Positions 8,018 to 15,863 are shown, counted from the stretch's first letter. The stretch: 64,000 nt of DNA from Actinomadura hibisca NBRC 15177 (GCF_001552635.1 NZ_BCRO01000010.1:1-64000), one strand, 5' to 3'. Notes: generated from the sequence alone by a model not told the origin. Numbers and translations are program-made.

Positions 8018-8334
8018 GCGCTCAGCGTCCGGCGCCGCATGAATCCGCAGAGCAGCCGACCCTTGGGCGGGTCGCGCAGGTCCATGGCCTGACCACGGAC
8101 GGTACGTGGATCAAGGCGCGCGACGCGTTCGACATCACCAAGGTGCACACGGGTGTGCTGGCCATCTGGGCGGGCCGGGGCGTGATCTCTGCGCGCCGGG
8201 TCGGGCGCGATCGGCGGCGCGAGTACCTGCGCGAGGAGTTGCGGATTGTGGCTGGTCTCGGCGCGGGCGGGCCGCTCCGCCTGCCGCGCGTGATGAAGCA
8301 CATCAAGGCGCAGGAACGGAGGGGCAGCGCATGA
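8014..8334 (+). CDS. Small helix-turn-helix protein (MerR/excisionase-like), copy 1
   Basis: 106 residues from a GTG overlapping the previous stop. The core WIKARDAFDITKVHTGVLAI, then WAGRGVISARRVGRDRRREYL, matches the recognition-helix-plus-wing pattern of excisionase/MerR-like DNA-binding domains. The same core recurs in the next gene (PWISAREAVKVTGVRAGLLK) and more weakly in the third. This marks a tandem triplication. Confidence 0.65.
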   Translation: MSAQRPAPHESAEQPTLGRVAQVHGLTTDGTWIKARDAFDITKVHTGVLAIWAGRGVISARRVGRDRRREYLREELRIVAGLGAGGPLRLPRVMKHIKAQERRGSA

Positions 8335-8972
8335 CCCGCTCGCGCCAGCAGACGGACGACGCCTACCCCCGCGAACATCGCGGCGAGCTCGCCCAGGCGT
8401 ACGGCATTCGCCTCGCCGGTCCCTGGATCAGCGCCCGTGAGGCGGTGAAGGTCACCGGCGTGCGCGCGGGCCTGCTGAAGATCTGGGGGGAGCAAGGTGT
8501 GATCAGCGTGCTCCAGGGGGTGGCCAGGGGGCGGCGGCTGTACTTGAAGGCCGAGATGGAAGCGCTCGCCGGGGTGGGCAGAGGCAAGCCGCCGAACCTG
8601 CGCGCGGTGCGCGCCCGCATCATGTTCAAGAACCAGGACAACAAGCGAGCCGGGCGCGGCGGCGAGGCCGTTGCGGACAACGGCATCAGGCCGGACAAGG
8701 CTCAGGCCGTCTTCCCCCGCGTCGTCAGGCACGGCCTACGACGTCAAGGCGTATGTGGAGCAGGGCTGGATGACCGGCCACTTCGCTTCCAAGCTGGTCG
8801 GCGTGCGGGAGAACACCCTGTGCCGGTGGGCGACGGCCGGAATGCTGACCTACCGGCAGGACGAGCAAGACGGGGCGTTCCGCTTCCTACGCCCCGAGCT
8901 GCTGACCGTGGTGGGGATGCGCCACGGCGACGCCCCTCTGACGATCCAGACCATCAGGCGCAACCTCGCTGA
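8331..8972 (+). CDS. Helix-turn-helix protein, copy 2 (probably frameshifted near 8718)
   Basis: The ATG at 8331 overlaps the previous stop by four bases. The first 130 residues or so form a second excisionase-like HTH protein (PWISAREAVKVTGVRAGLLK, GRRLYLKAEMEALAGVG). After about 8720 the frame turns into Arg/Pro-rich shadow sequence, while the next frame encodes a third HTH module without a good start codon. A C5 run at 8714-8718 lies exactly where the coding frame changes. The natural product is probably a two-module protein, 8331 to 8985, joined by a one-base shift (real slippage or sequence error). Confidence 0.5.
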   Translation: MTRSRQQTDDAYPREHRGELAQAYGIRLAGPWISAREAVKVTGVRAGLLKIWGEQGVISVLQGVARGRRLYLKAEMEALAGVGRGKPPNLRAVRARIMFKNQDNKRAGRGGEAVADNGIRPDKAQAVFPRVVRHGLRRQGVCGAGLDDRPLRFQAGRRAGEHPVPVGDGRNADLPAGRARRGVPLPTPRAADRGGDAPRRRPSDDPDHQAQPR

Positions 8973-8985
8973 GAGACCGACATGA
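8671..8985 (+). CDS. Helix-turn-helix module, copy 3 (second half of a frameshifted gene?)
   Basis: This frame encodes TAYDVKAYVEQGWMTGHFAS, then GVRENTLCRWATAGMLTYRQ and RFLRPELLTVVGM. It is an HTH module related to copies 1 and 2. The only upstream start is a TTG at 8671 with no ribosome site; internal GTG/ATG codons near 8754-8769 would cut into the module. It overlaps copy 2 out of frame by some 300 bases, so fusion with copy 2 by a frameshift at 8714-8718 is the best reading. It ends in an ATGA overlap with the next gene. Confidence 0.5.
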   Translation: MRTTASGRTRLRPSSPASSGTAYDVKAYVEQGWMTGHFASKLVGVRENTLCRWATAGMLTYRQDEQDGAFRFLRPELLTVVGMRHGDAPLTIQTIRRNLAERPT

Positions 8986-9428
8986 GCGAGACGACCAGCA
9001 GTGCCATCGACGCCCCGGCCTGGTTCATGACCACCCCCAAGGCGATGGCCGACGTGGTGATGCACTGCTATCGGACGTGGCTGTGCACCTACGGCCTCAG
9101 CTCGACCAAGGTCGGGCTGATCAACAGCTATGCCGCCTCGTTGGCCGCGCCGACTCTGGTCGAACTGCCCGAGCAGCCCGCCAACGAAGCGCTGAGGGCC
9201 GCACTGACCATCATCGCGGACGCCTACGCCGAAGCGATGGAGACGTTCTGGGTGTTCCCCTGGGCGATCGACCAGATCCAGGAGCGCGCGTCCGCAGAGA
9301 TCGAAGAGGTGATCGAGGAACACGTCCAGCTCCGTGACAAAGCCGCCGCCGGAGACGACGGCGCACATCCACCCGCCCAAGACGGGGCCGCCCGCGAGGC
9401 GGTCGGGGAAGACCCGCCGGGCGGGTGA
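8982..9428 (+). CDS. Hypothetical protein, helical
   Basis: 148 residues, with the ATG overlapping the previous TGA. It is mostly helical: MADVVMHCYRTWLCTYGLSS, then an acidic IQERASAEIEEVIEEHVQLR, and a disordered Gly/Asp/Pro tail. It is unrecognised and the last gene of the coupled run. It is followed by two perfect inverted repeats before the HemB-like gene. Confidence 0.6.
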   Translation: MSETTSSAIDAPAWFMTTPKAMADVVMHCYRTWLCTYGLSSTKVGLINSYAASLAAPTLVELPEQPANEALRAALTIIADAYAEAMETFWVFPWAIDQIQERASAEIEEVIEEHVQLRDKAAAGDDGAHPPAQDGAAREAVGEDPPGG

Positions 9429-9430
9429 AA

Positions 9431-9519
9431 GGGGTCTGGAGCCGTGGAGGGAGCGACTCCAGACCCCACCCAGACGCCGGGCGGGGCGCTCATCCTTACG
9501 GCCCGTGCGCCCCGCCCGG
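9431..9519. repeat. Two consecutive perfect inverted repeats
   Basis: An 11-bp stem (9431-9441 with 9457-9467, loop 15) is followed by a 13-bp stem (9477-9489 with 9507-9519, loop 17). They fill the gap between the hypothetical gene and the HemB-like gene. Either could end the upstream transcript; together they form an unusually structured leader for the heme-type genes. No T-tract follows either one. Confidence 0.65.
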
Positions 9520-9548
9520 TCCACTCTTGTCCTAACGAGAGGCGTCCC

Positions 9549-9836
9549 ATGTGCAGGCGTGGGCGGCTGATGGCGGCCGAGGGCGCTGACGCGCTCCTGG
9601 TCGAGCCCGCGCTGTTCTCGGCTGACATCCTCGCCGGCCTGCGCGCGGTGCTCAACATCCCTCTGGTCTCGTTCTCGGTGTCGGGAGAATGCACGACCCT
9701 CACCTCTGACCTGCTGGCCGAGGAGTACACGATGTTGATGCGCGCTGGTGCCTCACGCGTGGTCAGCCATGCCGCGCTCGCCGTCGCGGCTACCCTCGGT
9801 GACGCGCCATCCACTGCTTCGACGTCCGGGAAGTAA
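9549..9836 (+). CDS. Short HemB-like protein (C-terminal part of porphobilinogen synthase)
   Basis: 95 residues from the ATG at 9549 (GAGAGG upstream). The sequence EGADALLVEPALFSADILAG, then IPLVSFSVSGECTTL, and MLMRAGASRVVSHAALAVAA, lines up with the C-terminal third of HemB. Normal HemB has a MVKP motif carrying the Schiff-base lysine, then YQVSGE, then RAGAD. Here the lysine position is Glu (LVEP), and the N-terminal two thirds of the barrel are missing. It is therefore not a working HemB by itself. It sits 3 bp before the hemC homologue, so it is either a decayed gene or a small partner. Confidence 0.55.
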   Translation: MCRRGRLMAAEGADALLVEPALFSADILAGLRAVLNIPLVSFSVSGECTTLTSDLLAEEYTMLMRAGASRVVSHAALAVAATLGDAPSTASTSGK

Positions 9837-9839
9837 GCC

Positions 9840-10847
9840 ATGACCATCGTTCCCTCCGGATCGGCCCCATCGCCCATGCAGGCGTACTTCTCCGATGCGT
9901 TGCCCGACCGGGCGCTGCGACTCGGGGGCCGCACCAGCCACCTCGCCCGCGCCTACGCCCGCCGCGTGATCGACGCCATGACGGCCGTCGCGCCCGGCCT
10001 GGAGGTCGAATACGTCCCCATCGACACCTCGGCCGACCGGCACAAGGGCGACCTGAGCGAACTGGGCGGCAAGGGCCTGTTCATGAAGGAGATCGACAAG
10101 GCTCTCATGGTCGGCGAGATCGACGCGGCCGTGCACTGCATGAAGGACGTCCCCGGAGACGTGCCCCTGCCCAAGCAACTGGTGTTCGCCGCCTACACCG
10201 AGCGCGACGACGTGCGCGACGCGGTGGTGTTCCCCGAAGGGTCCAAGTACGGCTCGATCGAGGAACTGCCGCCGGGGGCGAAGATCGGGACCTCGGCGGT
10301 GCGCCGCAAGGCGCAGCTCCTGCGGCACCGGCCCGACCTCAACGTGGTGCGGTTCCGGGGGAACGTCATCCCGCGGCTGACCCGCCTAGACGAGGAGCGC
10401 GAGGTGGACGCCCTGGTGCTGGCTCTGGGAGGCCTGGCCAAGGTGGGCATGGACCACCGCGTCTCGCAGGTGCTCAGCATGGACGCGATGTGCCCGGCGA
10501 CCGGGGCCGGGGTGGTCGGAGTCCAATGCCGCAAGGCCGACGAGGGGATCGTCGAGCTGTTGCAGATGATCGATCACCCCGAGACCCGCAACCACATCCT
10601 CGCCGAAAGGACACTGCTGCACGCACTCCAAGGACACTGCAACAGTCCGATCGCGGGTCACTGCCACACCACCGAGGACGGACAGCTCAGCCTGATCGGC
10701 ATGGTGTTCAGCCGGGACGGCGACACCTTCGCCTACGCGCACGAATGGGACCGTCCTGATCGCGCCTACGAGCTGGGCGCGTACGTCGCCGCCGACCTCA
10801 ACCGCAAGAACGCCCGGAGCATCATCGCCGGAACCCGGATTCACTGA
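9840..10847 (+). CDS. hemC: Hydroxymethylbilane synthase homologue (HemC-like)
   Basis: 335 residues. Porphobilinogen deaminase motifs are present: GKGLFMKEIDKALMVGEIDA, AVHCMKDVP, GTSAVRRKAQLLRHRPDLNV with RFRGNVIPRLTRL, and the cofactor loop LQGHCNSPIAGHC with Cys267. The enzyme joins four porphobilinogens into hydroxymethylbilane. No other heme gene is in the window apart from the HemB-like stub directly upstream. The setting, after a GntR-led run of small accessory genes and away from hemA, hemB and hemD, suggests a second, specialised copy rather than the housekeeping gene. ATG follows GGAAGTAAGCC weakly. Confidence 0.85.
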   Translation: MTIVPSGSAPSPMQAYFSDALPDRALRLGGRTSHLARAYARRVIDAMTAVAPGLEVEYVPIDTSADRHKGDLSELGGKGLFMKEIDKALMVGEIDAAVHCMKDVPGDVPLPKQLVFAAYTERDDVRDAVVFPEGSKYGSIEELPPGAKIGTSAVRRKAQLLRHRPDLNVVRFRGNVIPRLTRLDEEREVDALVLALGGLAKVGMDHRVSQVLSMDAMCPATGAGVVGVQCRKADEGIVELLQMIDHPETRNHILAERTLLHALQGHCNSPIAGHCHTTEDGQLSLIGMVFSRDGDTFAYAHEWDRPDRAYELGAYVAADLNRKNARSIIAGTRIH

Positions 10848-11028
10848 CCCATGCCGCCGGACGTGGCGTTTCCGCAGACGGCGGCCCATGCCGTGCTGAC
10901 TGATCACCGGGGGTTCGTGCTGCATCCGGTCCTAGCCGACCGAGTGCGTTTGGCACCGCAAGCATCACGCCGGAGACAGACAGACCGTCTTCACCGAACC
11001 CCAAGGACCACCCACGAGGGTAGGTAAA

Positions 11029-11057
11029 GGCCCCGGCGGAAGTGTTCCGTCGGGGCC
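11029..11057 (-). terminator. Terminator after csrA, possibly bidirectional
   Basis: A 13-bp stem (11029-11041 with 11045-11057, one wobble pair) with a GTG loop, 15 bp beyond the csrA stop on the minus strand and 181 bp after hemC on the plus strand. Transcripts from both sides meet here. Confidence 0.7.
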
Positions 11058-11072
11058 GTGCGCGTGTTCGTG

Positions 11073-11336
11073 TCAGGGCGCGGGGGTGTCGCCGGCGGAG
11101 CCGCCGGTGCGGCCTTCCAGCAGGCGGCGCAGTTCCGCCACCGCCGTCTCGTCCGCGCACGCGGCCTCGCGGTTGGCCGCCTGGAGTTCGCGGAACACCT
11201 CCTCGCGGTGCACCGGGACCGAGCGGGGCGCGTCGACGCCGATGCGGACCAGGTCACCGCGGACTTCCAGGACGGTGACGACGACCTCGTCACCGATCAT
11301 CAGGCTTTCTCCGGCGCGGCGGGTGAGCACCAGCAC
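11073..11336 (-). CDS. csrA: Carbon storage regulator CsrA
   Basis: 87 residues. It contains [18 protein letters not shown], then [20 protein letters not shown] and [10 protein letters not shown], the complete CsrA fold with the conserved N-terminal Arg-rich and C-terminal RNA-contact regions. A non-conserved tail follows. CsrA binds GGA motifs in mRNA leaders and blocks ribosomes. It is the last gene of the minus-strand operon flgN-flgK-flgL-fliW-csrA, the arrangement in which FliW and CsrA couple flagellin translation to secretion. A matching GGA hairpin is present in the fliC leader at 15905-15940. Confidence 0.95.
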   Translation of the reverse strand: MLVLTRRAGESLMIGDEVVVTVLEVRGDLVRIGVDAPRSVPVHREEVFRELQAANREAACADETAVAELRRLLEGRTGGSAGDTPAP

Positions 11337-11399
11337 GGCGGGTCTCCTTCCGTGGAGCGTTGCGGTCCGGCCGTGGACCGGCGGGGCGGCGGCCCGCGT

Positions 11400-11858
11400 T
11401 CAGGCGGGCACCAGCGGGGCCCGGACCGGCAGGTCGGAGCCGGCGAGCACGACCTGCACCGCCCGGCGGGTCGCGAAGTTCACCACGATGGGCGCCATCA
11501 GGTTGACGGTGGCCTCGCTGATGGAGCCGGAGGCGGTGACGATCAGCAGCACCAGCAGCTGCCCGGCGCCGGTGACCTCCAGCGCCGCGAGGCTGTCCTC
11601 GTCGATCTCGGGGTCGTAGTCGGGGAAGAACGGGTCCGGCGCGATCACCAGGAAGCGCAGGTTCGGGTCCTCCAGCGACTTCAGGGCGTACAGCAGCCCC
11701 TCGTCGTCCACGCGGACGAGCGCGAACAGCCGGTGCTGCGGGAAACCGGGCAGCGGCGCGGCCAGTTCGATCGTCGGCAGCGCGTCGGTGCCTGCACTCG
11801 CCTGCACGCTGGTCTCCTCCACAGATGGGGTGCGGACGTCCTCACACAGTGCGATCAT
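11400..11858 (-). CDS. fliW: Flagellar assembly factor FliW
   Basis: 152 residues. After a variable 30-residue start comes the FliW pattern: LPGFPQHRLFALVRVDDEGL, then LRFLVIAPDPFFPDYDPEID, and a final VNLMAPIVVNFATRRAVQVV. FliW binds and holds off CsrA, and is itself titrated by unsecreted flagellin. Its ATG overlaps the flgL stop by ATGA, so translation is probably coupled. csrA follows 63 bp later. Confidence 0.95.
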   Translation of the reverse strand: MIALCEDVRTPSVEETSVQASAGTDALPTIELAAPLPGFPQHRLFALVRVDDEGLLYALKSLEDPNLRFLVIAPDPFFPDYDPEIDEDSLAALEVTGAGQLLVLLIVTASGSISEATVNLMAPIVVNFATRRAVQVVLAGSDLPVRAPLVPA

Positions 11859-12745
11859 CGCAGGAAGTCCATCAGAGAGGGCTGAACGACGCGCGCGGTC
11901 GCGGCGAGAGATGCCTGGTAGGCGGTCTCCTGCAACTTGAGGTCGGTGACCGTCTGCGGCAGGTCGATGTCCTCGATGTTCGACAGCTGGCCCTTCAGCG
12001 TGAGCAGCCGGTCGGTCACCGTGCTCTCGGACTGCGTCACCCGGTTCTGCCGCGCGCCGACGTCGGCGGCCTGGGTGCGGACGCGCTCGGAGGCGGTGTC
12101 CAGGCGGGCCAGGTCCGCGGTGAGGGCCGACGGGTCCTCGCGCAGGTGCTTGGCGATGTCGGACAGCACGGTGAACAGCTGGCCGGTGCCGGTGCCGAAG
12201 GTGGCGGCGGCGTCCCCGTTCACCGGGATCTTGGTGTTGTCGCCGACGCTGCGCACCACCGCGCCGCCGTCGCCGGTGTAGGCGCCGGCGGCGTCGTAGG
12301 CGGTGGCCTTGCCGGTGGTGCCGCCGAAGACCGGGCGGCCGAGGTAGGAGGTGTTGGCCACGCCGATCAGCGAGCTGCGGATGTTGTCGATCTCGGTGGC
12401 CAGGGCCTCGCGCGCGTCGGCGGACCCGCCGGTGCCCGAGGAGATGCCCTGGAGCACCAGGTCGCGCGCGCCGTTGAGCTGGGTGGTGGCGCTGCTGAGG
12501 GCGGTGTCGATGGTGCCGAGCCAGCCCAGGGCGTCGTCGACGTTGCGCTGGTACTGCTGCTGGACGCGCACGTCGCCGCGCAGTTGCAGCGCCGAGGCGG
12601 TGCCGGTCGGCGAGTCGGACGGCACCGAGATCATCTTCCCGCTGGACATGCGCTGCTGCGTCTCGGCGAGCTGCCCCAGGTTGTTCTGGAGGTTGTTGAG
12701 CACCCGGGTGGAGATGGAGCGCTCGGTGGTGCGGATGTAGGTCAT
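11855..12745 (-). CDS. flgL: Flagellar hook-filament junction protein FlgL (HAP3)
   Basis: 296 residues from the ATG at 12745. The flagellin-like N-terminus includes VLNNLQNNLGQLAETQQRMS, then SGKMISVPSDSPTGTASALQ. The C-terminal helix has TDLKLQETAYQASLAATARV and ends in PSLMDFLR. FlgL joins the hook to the filament together with FlgK. The frame stays open far upstream inside flgK but only as shadow sequence; the flgK stop lies 2 bp before this ATG. Confidence 0.93.
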   Translation of the reverse strand: MTYIRTTERSISTRVLNNLQNNLGQLAETQQRMSSGKMISVPSDSPTGTASALQLRGDVRVQQQYQRNVDDALGWLGTIDTALSSATTQLNGARDLVLQGISSGTGGSADAREALATEIDNIRSSLIGVANTSYLGRPVFGGTTGKATAYDAAGAYTGDGGAVVRSVGDNTKIPVNGDAAATFGTGTGQLFTVLSDIAKHLREDPSALTADLARLDTASERVRTQAADVGARQNRVTQSESTVTDRLLTLKGQLSNIEDIDLPQTVTDLKLQETAYQASLAATARVVQPSLMDFLR

Positions 12746-12747
12746 CG

Positions 12748-14139
12748 TCAGCCCCTCATCATGCTCAGCAGGGAGTCGAACGTGCTGTCGATCGTGCTGA
12801 TCGCCTGGCTGGCCGCCTGGTAGGCGCGCTGGTAGAGCAGCATGTTGGTCACTTCCTCGTCGAGGCTGACGCCCGAGGTCCCGGCGCGCTGGGCGTCGTT
12901 GGTCCGGGTGATGGTGTCCTGGATGGTCATCCGCCGCTTGGCGTTCTGGGACTCCACGCCGAGGTCGGTGACGACCGAGCGGTACAGGGCGTCGGGGCCG
13001 TTGGCGTCGCCCGCCAGGGCGGCGATGGCGTCGGCGTTGCCGGCGTCCAGGCCGCCGCCGGTCACGGCCGAGGCCGCGACCTTGCCGGGCTCGGTGATCC
13101 CCACGGCGATGGTGGCGGCGGTGGTGCCGGTGAAGAACGGCTTGCCCGGCGCGCCGTCCAGGTCGTAACCGGCGGTGTGCAGCTTGTTGACGGCTCCCGC
13201 GACCGAGGCGGCGACGCTGTCGAGCTTGTCGCGGTAGCCGGGCAGGGTGTCGTTGAGGGTGCGCAGCGAGGTGGCGAGCGAGCCCGAGCTCACCGCGGCC
13301 TCGGCCGGGGGAGCGCCGTCGGTCCAGGTGAGCGCGACCTTGGCGGCGGGGTCGGTGCCCACCCCCGCCATGGTCGCGGGCCCGGCGACGCTGAGGGAGC
13401 GCGCCGTGCCGCCGCTGACCAGCGAGGCGCCGCCGAGCGTCACGTTCATCGTGCCGTCGGCGGCGACGGTGGCGGTGGAGCCGGTCAGCTCCGCCAGCCG
13501 CAGCGCGAGCTGGTCGCGCTTGTCGCTGAGCTCGTTGGCGGGCAGGCCGGAGGCGGTCGCCCGCACGATCGCCTGGTTCATCTCGGCGATCCCGGTGGCG
13601 GCCGAGTTGACCTCGGCGACCAGGGCCGTGGCCTGGCCGCGCGTGGTGTCCCACAACGAGGACAGGCCCGCGGCCGTGGTGTTCAGGGAGTCGGCGACGG
13701 TGCCGCCGCGCTGGAGCAGCTGCGCGCGGGCGGCGAGGGTGCCGGGCTGGTTGACCACGTCGTGCCAGGCACCCCAGAAGTCCGACAGCTGCGACTGCAG
13801 GCCGGTGTCGCTGGGCTCGCCGAACAGTTCCTCCACCCGGGCCATGACCTGCGCCTGCCCGTCCAGGTCGGCCGAGCGGGCGTGCTCGATCTGGGCGCGC
13901 GCCTGGAGGAAGGCGTCCTGCACGCGGGTGACGGAGTTGACGGTGACGCCGCCGCCGATGCCGTTGGAGGTCGCGTGCACGGCCGGGGTGGTCGACCCGC
14001 CCACCGACGACAGGTCCACGCGCTGGCGCGTGTAGCCGTCGGTGTTGACGTTGGCGATGTTCTGGCCGCTGACGTCCAGCGCGGTGCGCGCGGCGTACAG
14101 GGCGCTCAGGGAGGTGGAGATCCCGGAGAAGGTGCTCAT
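12748..14139 (-). CDS. flgK: Flagellar hook-associated protein FlgK (HAP1)
   Basis: 463 residues. The N-terminal rod motif region includes STSLSALYAARTALDVSGQN, then IANVNTDGYTRQRVDLSS. The C-terminus is VTNMLLYQRAYQAASQAIST, then IDSTFDSLLSMMRG. It forms the first junction layer between hook and filament. It follows flgN by 46 bp and precedes flgL by 2 bp in one minus-strand operon. Confidence 0.95.
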   Translation of the reverse strand: MSTFSGISTSLSALYAARTALDVSGQNIANVNTDGYTRQRVDLSSVGGSTTPAVHATSNGIGGGVTVNSVTRVQDAFLQARAQIEHARSADLDGQAQVMARVEELFGEPSDTGLQSQLSDFWGAWHDVVNQPGTLAARAQLLQRGGTVADSLNTTAAGLSSLWDTTRGQATALVAEVNSAATGIAEMNQAIVRATASGLPANELSDKRDQLALRLAELTGSTATVAADGTMNVTLGGASLVSGGTARSLSVAGPATMAGVGTDPAAKVALTWTDGAPPAEAAVSSGSLATSLRTLNDTLPGYRDKLDSVAASVAGAVNKLHTAGYDLDGAPGKPFFTGTTAATIAVGITEPGKVAASAVTGGGLDAGNADAIAALAGDANGPDALYRSVVTDLGVESQNAKRRMTIQDTITRTNDAQRAGTSGVSLDEEVTNMLLYQRAYQAASQAISTIDSTFDSLLSMMRG

Positions 14140-14185
14140 CGTTTCGGTGTTCCCGTCATCGTTCCCGTCGTCGTTCCCGCCGCCG

Positions 14186-14668
14186 TCACATGGCCTCGTT
14201 GACGAGCCGGGACCCGCGTCCCGCGCCCACGGTCGCGCCCGTGCGGCTGTAGGTGGCGACCTGGTCGGTGATCCCGAGCAGCGCCTCGTGCACGGCGCGG
14301 GCGCCGGTGGTGAGCAGCTCGCGGTTGGTCTCGGCGGCCGCGGTGATCTCGGAGGTGACGGTCAGGAACGCCGCGCGGTGCTGCTGGAGGATCTCGCTCC
14401 ACGGCGCGCCGGCGGCCTCGGCCAGCCGGCCGATGCTCGGCGCCGGGGGCAGTCCCAGCTCCTCGGCGACCGCCTCGACCAGCGTCGCCCGCAACATCTC
14501 GCTCTGGCGGACCTGCTCCAGCACCAGCTCCACCTCGCGGGTGGCGTGCGGCAGCCAGCGGGTCTTCCCGGCGGTGAGCAGCAGTTGCTCCTCTTCGAGC
14601 TTGAACAGCAGCAGGTCGAGCAGCTCGCGTACCCGCCACAACGTGCTCGAAAGATCAGCCAGGCTCAT
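14186..14668 (-). CDS. flgN: FlgN-type export chaperone for FlgK/FlgL
   Basis: 160 residues from the ATG at 14668. An entirely helical FlgN-like pattern: LWRVRELLDLLLFKLEEEQL, then LLTAGKTRWLPHATREVELV and a long C-terminal helix. FlgN binds FlgK and FlgL before export; the gene stands directly upstream of flgK as usual. The longer upstream open frame is rejected because it runs through the promoter. A sigma-28-like promoter lies 55-82 bp upstream (14723-14750). Confidence 0.85.
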   Translation of the reverse strand: MSLADLSSTLWRVRELLDLLLFKLEEEQLLLTAGKTRWLPHATREVELVLEQVRQSEMLRATLVEAVAEELGLPPAPSIGRLAEAAGAPWSEILQQHRAAFLTVTSEITAAAETNRELLTTGARAVHEALLGITDQVATYSRTGATVGAGRGSRLVNEAM

Positions 14669-14722
14669 CCGGCCCGCCCCTCCCGTCGGTGGACCGCCCC
14701 CGTGGCGCGTCCTGTCCCTTCC

Positions 14723-14750
14723 CCGTCGGCAGTGCGGCCCCGGGGCTGAG
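14723..14750 (-). promoter_or_regulatory. Sigma-28-like promoter of flgN-flgK-flgL-fliW-csrA
   Basis: On the minus strand: CTCAG (14750-14746), 15 nt, GCCGACGG (14730-14723). The same spacing and boxes recur at six other motility or chemotaxis sites in the window. Sigma-28/WhiG promoters have a GCCGATAA -10 box. Confidence 0.65.
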
Positions 14751-14813
14751 GACTTCCGCCCGCACGGGGCCCCGGCACTACGGTGCGCCATTCCCGCATG
14801 ACCCAGAGTGCGG

Positions 14814-14866
14814 CTTTGCAACCGTCTTACAACCAATTGGAACCGTTGCCTCACTCTTTGCAACCG
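14814..14866 (+). repeat. Direct repeats upstream of the flagellar sigma gene
   Basis: CTTTGCAACCG occurs at 14814-14824 and again at 14856-14866, 42 bp apart (four helical turns). Between them lies an ACAACCAATTGGAACCG segment with the palindrome CCAATTGG. The region precedes the sigma-factor gene and looks like a regulator binding site. The regulator is unknown. Confidence 0.4.
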
Positions 14867-14945
14867 GATGGTGGATCTGTCGGCGCTTCCGCTCCCACCC
14901 GAGCAGCGGCGCAACCCAACCGTCCAGCGCATCGAAAGGGCCGCC

Positions 14946-15800
14946 GTGACCCCGGGCATGATCGAGAAGAACCGCGTCGAAGACCTGGTCCGCAGCCAGC
15001 TGCCCCTGGTGGGGCACATCGTCCGGGAAACGCTGATGCGCGTTCCCTCCCACGTCAACCGGGACGACCTGACCTCCGCCGGGCTGGCCGCCCTCGCCGC
15101 CGCCGCGCAGTCCTACGAGCCCGAGCGCGGCATCCCCTTCGGCCGCTTCGCCGCCCTGCGCATCCGCGGGGCCCTGGTGGACGAGCTGCGCAAGCTGGAC
15201 TGGGCGAGCCGCTCGGTGCGCAGCCGCGCCCGCCAGATGGACGCCGTCCGCCAGGAGCTGAGCTCCGCGCTCTGCCGCACCCCCACCAGCACCGAGCTCG
15301 CCTCGGCCATGGGCGTCGCCGAGCAGGAGGTGGAGGCGATCGAGGAGGACCTCCAGCGGGCCGTGGTGCTCAGCCTCCAGGGCTTCGCCCCCGGCACCGC
15401 CGAGGACATGGTCCCCGAGCGGACCGCCGGCCCCGAGGACCTGCTGGTGCACCGCGAGCGCATCGGCTTCCTGCACCAGGCCGTCGAGGCGCTGCCCGAG
15501 CGGCTGCGGACCGTCGTCACCCGCTACTTCCTGGAGGAGCAGCCGATGGCGGAGATCGCCGCCGAGCTCGGCGTCACCGAGTCGCGCGTGTCCCAGCTGC
15601 GCGCCGAGGCGCTGACGCTGCTGCGCGACGGCATGAACTCCCAGCTCGCCCCCGAGCGGGTCGTGGCCGCCGCCCGCCCCGACGGCTGCGTGGCCCGCCG
15701 CCGCGCCGCCTACTACGCCGAGATCGCCGCCAGCGGCGACCTGCGCAGCCGGCTCGCCCGCACCGACGAGTTCGGCATGCCGGCCGCGCGCACCGCCTGA
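14946..15800 (+). CDS. fliA: Sigma-28 family RNA polymerase sigma factor (FliA/WhiG type)
   Basis: 284 residues from the GTG at 14946, chosen because AAAGGG lies 5 nt upstream; an in-frame ATG at 14868 would add 26 residues. Region 2 contains RSQLPLVGHIVRETLMRVP, then DLTSAGLAALAAAAQSYEPE and IPFGRFAALRIRGALVDELR, the FliA/WhiG signature. Region 4 has LEEQPMAEIAAELGVTESRV, then SQLRAEALTLLRDGM. The C-terminal 60 residues or so are an extension. It is divergent from flgN and directly upstream of fliC. It probably reads the CTCAG-N15-GCCGA promoters, though WhiG-like sporulation roles cannot be excluded. Confidence 0.85.
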   Translation: MTPGMIEKNRVEDLVRSQLPLVGHIVRETLMRVPSHVNRDDLTSAGLAALAAAAQSYEPERGIPFGRFAALRIRGALVDELRKLDWASRSVRSRARQMDAVRQELSSALCRTPTSTELASAMGVAEQEVEAIEEDLQRAVVLSLQGFAPGTAEDMVPERTAGPEDLLVHRERIGFLHQAVEALPERLRTVVTRYFLEEQPMAEIAAELGVTESRVSQLRAEALTLLRDGMNSQLAPERVVAAARPDGCVARRRAAYYAEIAASGDLRSRLARTDEFGMPAARTA

Positions 15801-15863
15801 CCGGCCCCAGAACCCCCCGTTCCCCCCGCTTCACCGAAAAAAGAGAAAAAGGTCCAGGAAGCC

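Noticed and set aside
6250..10847. Integrated mobile element (AICE-like) carrying the GntR gene and small genes
   Set aside because: No integrase, replication or transfer gene, no tRNA and no flanking direct repeat could be found; accessory origin stays possible but is not claimed as a mobile element.
12746..13654. N-terminal 300-residue extension of the flgL frame
   Set aside because: It overlaps flgK in another frame, is Arg/Gly/His-rich, and flgL has a proper start at 12745 right after the flgK stop.
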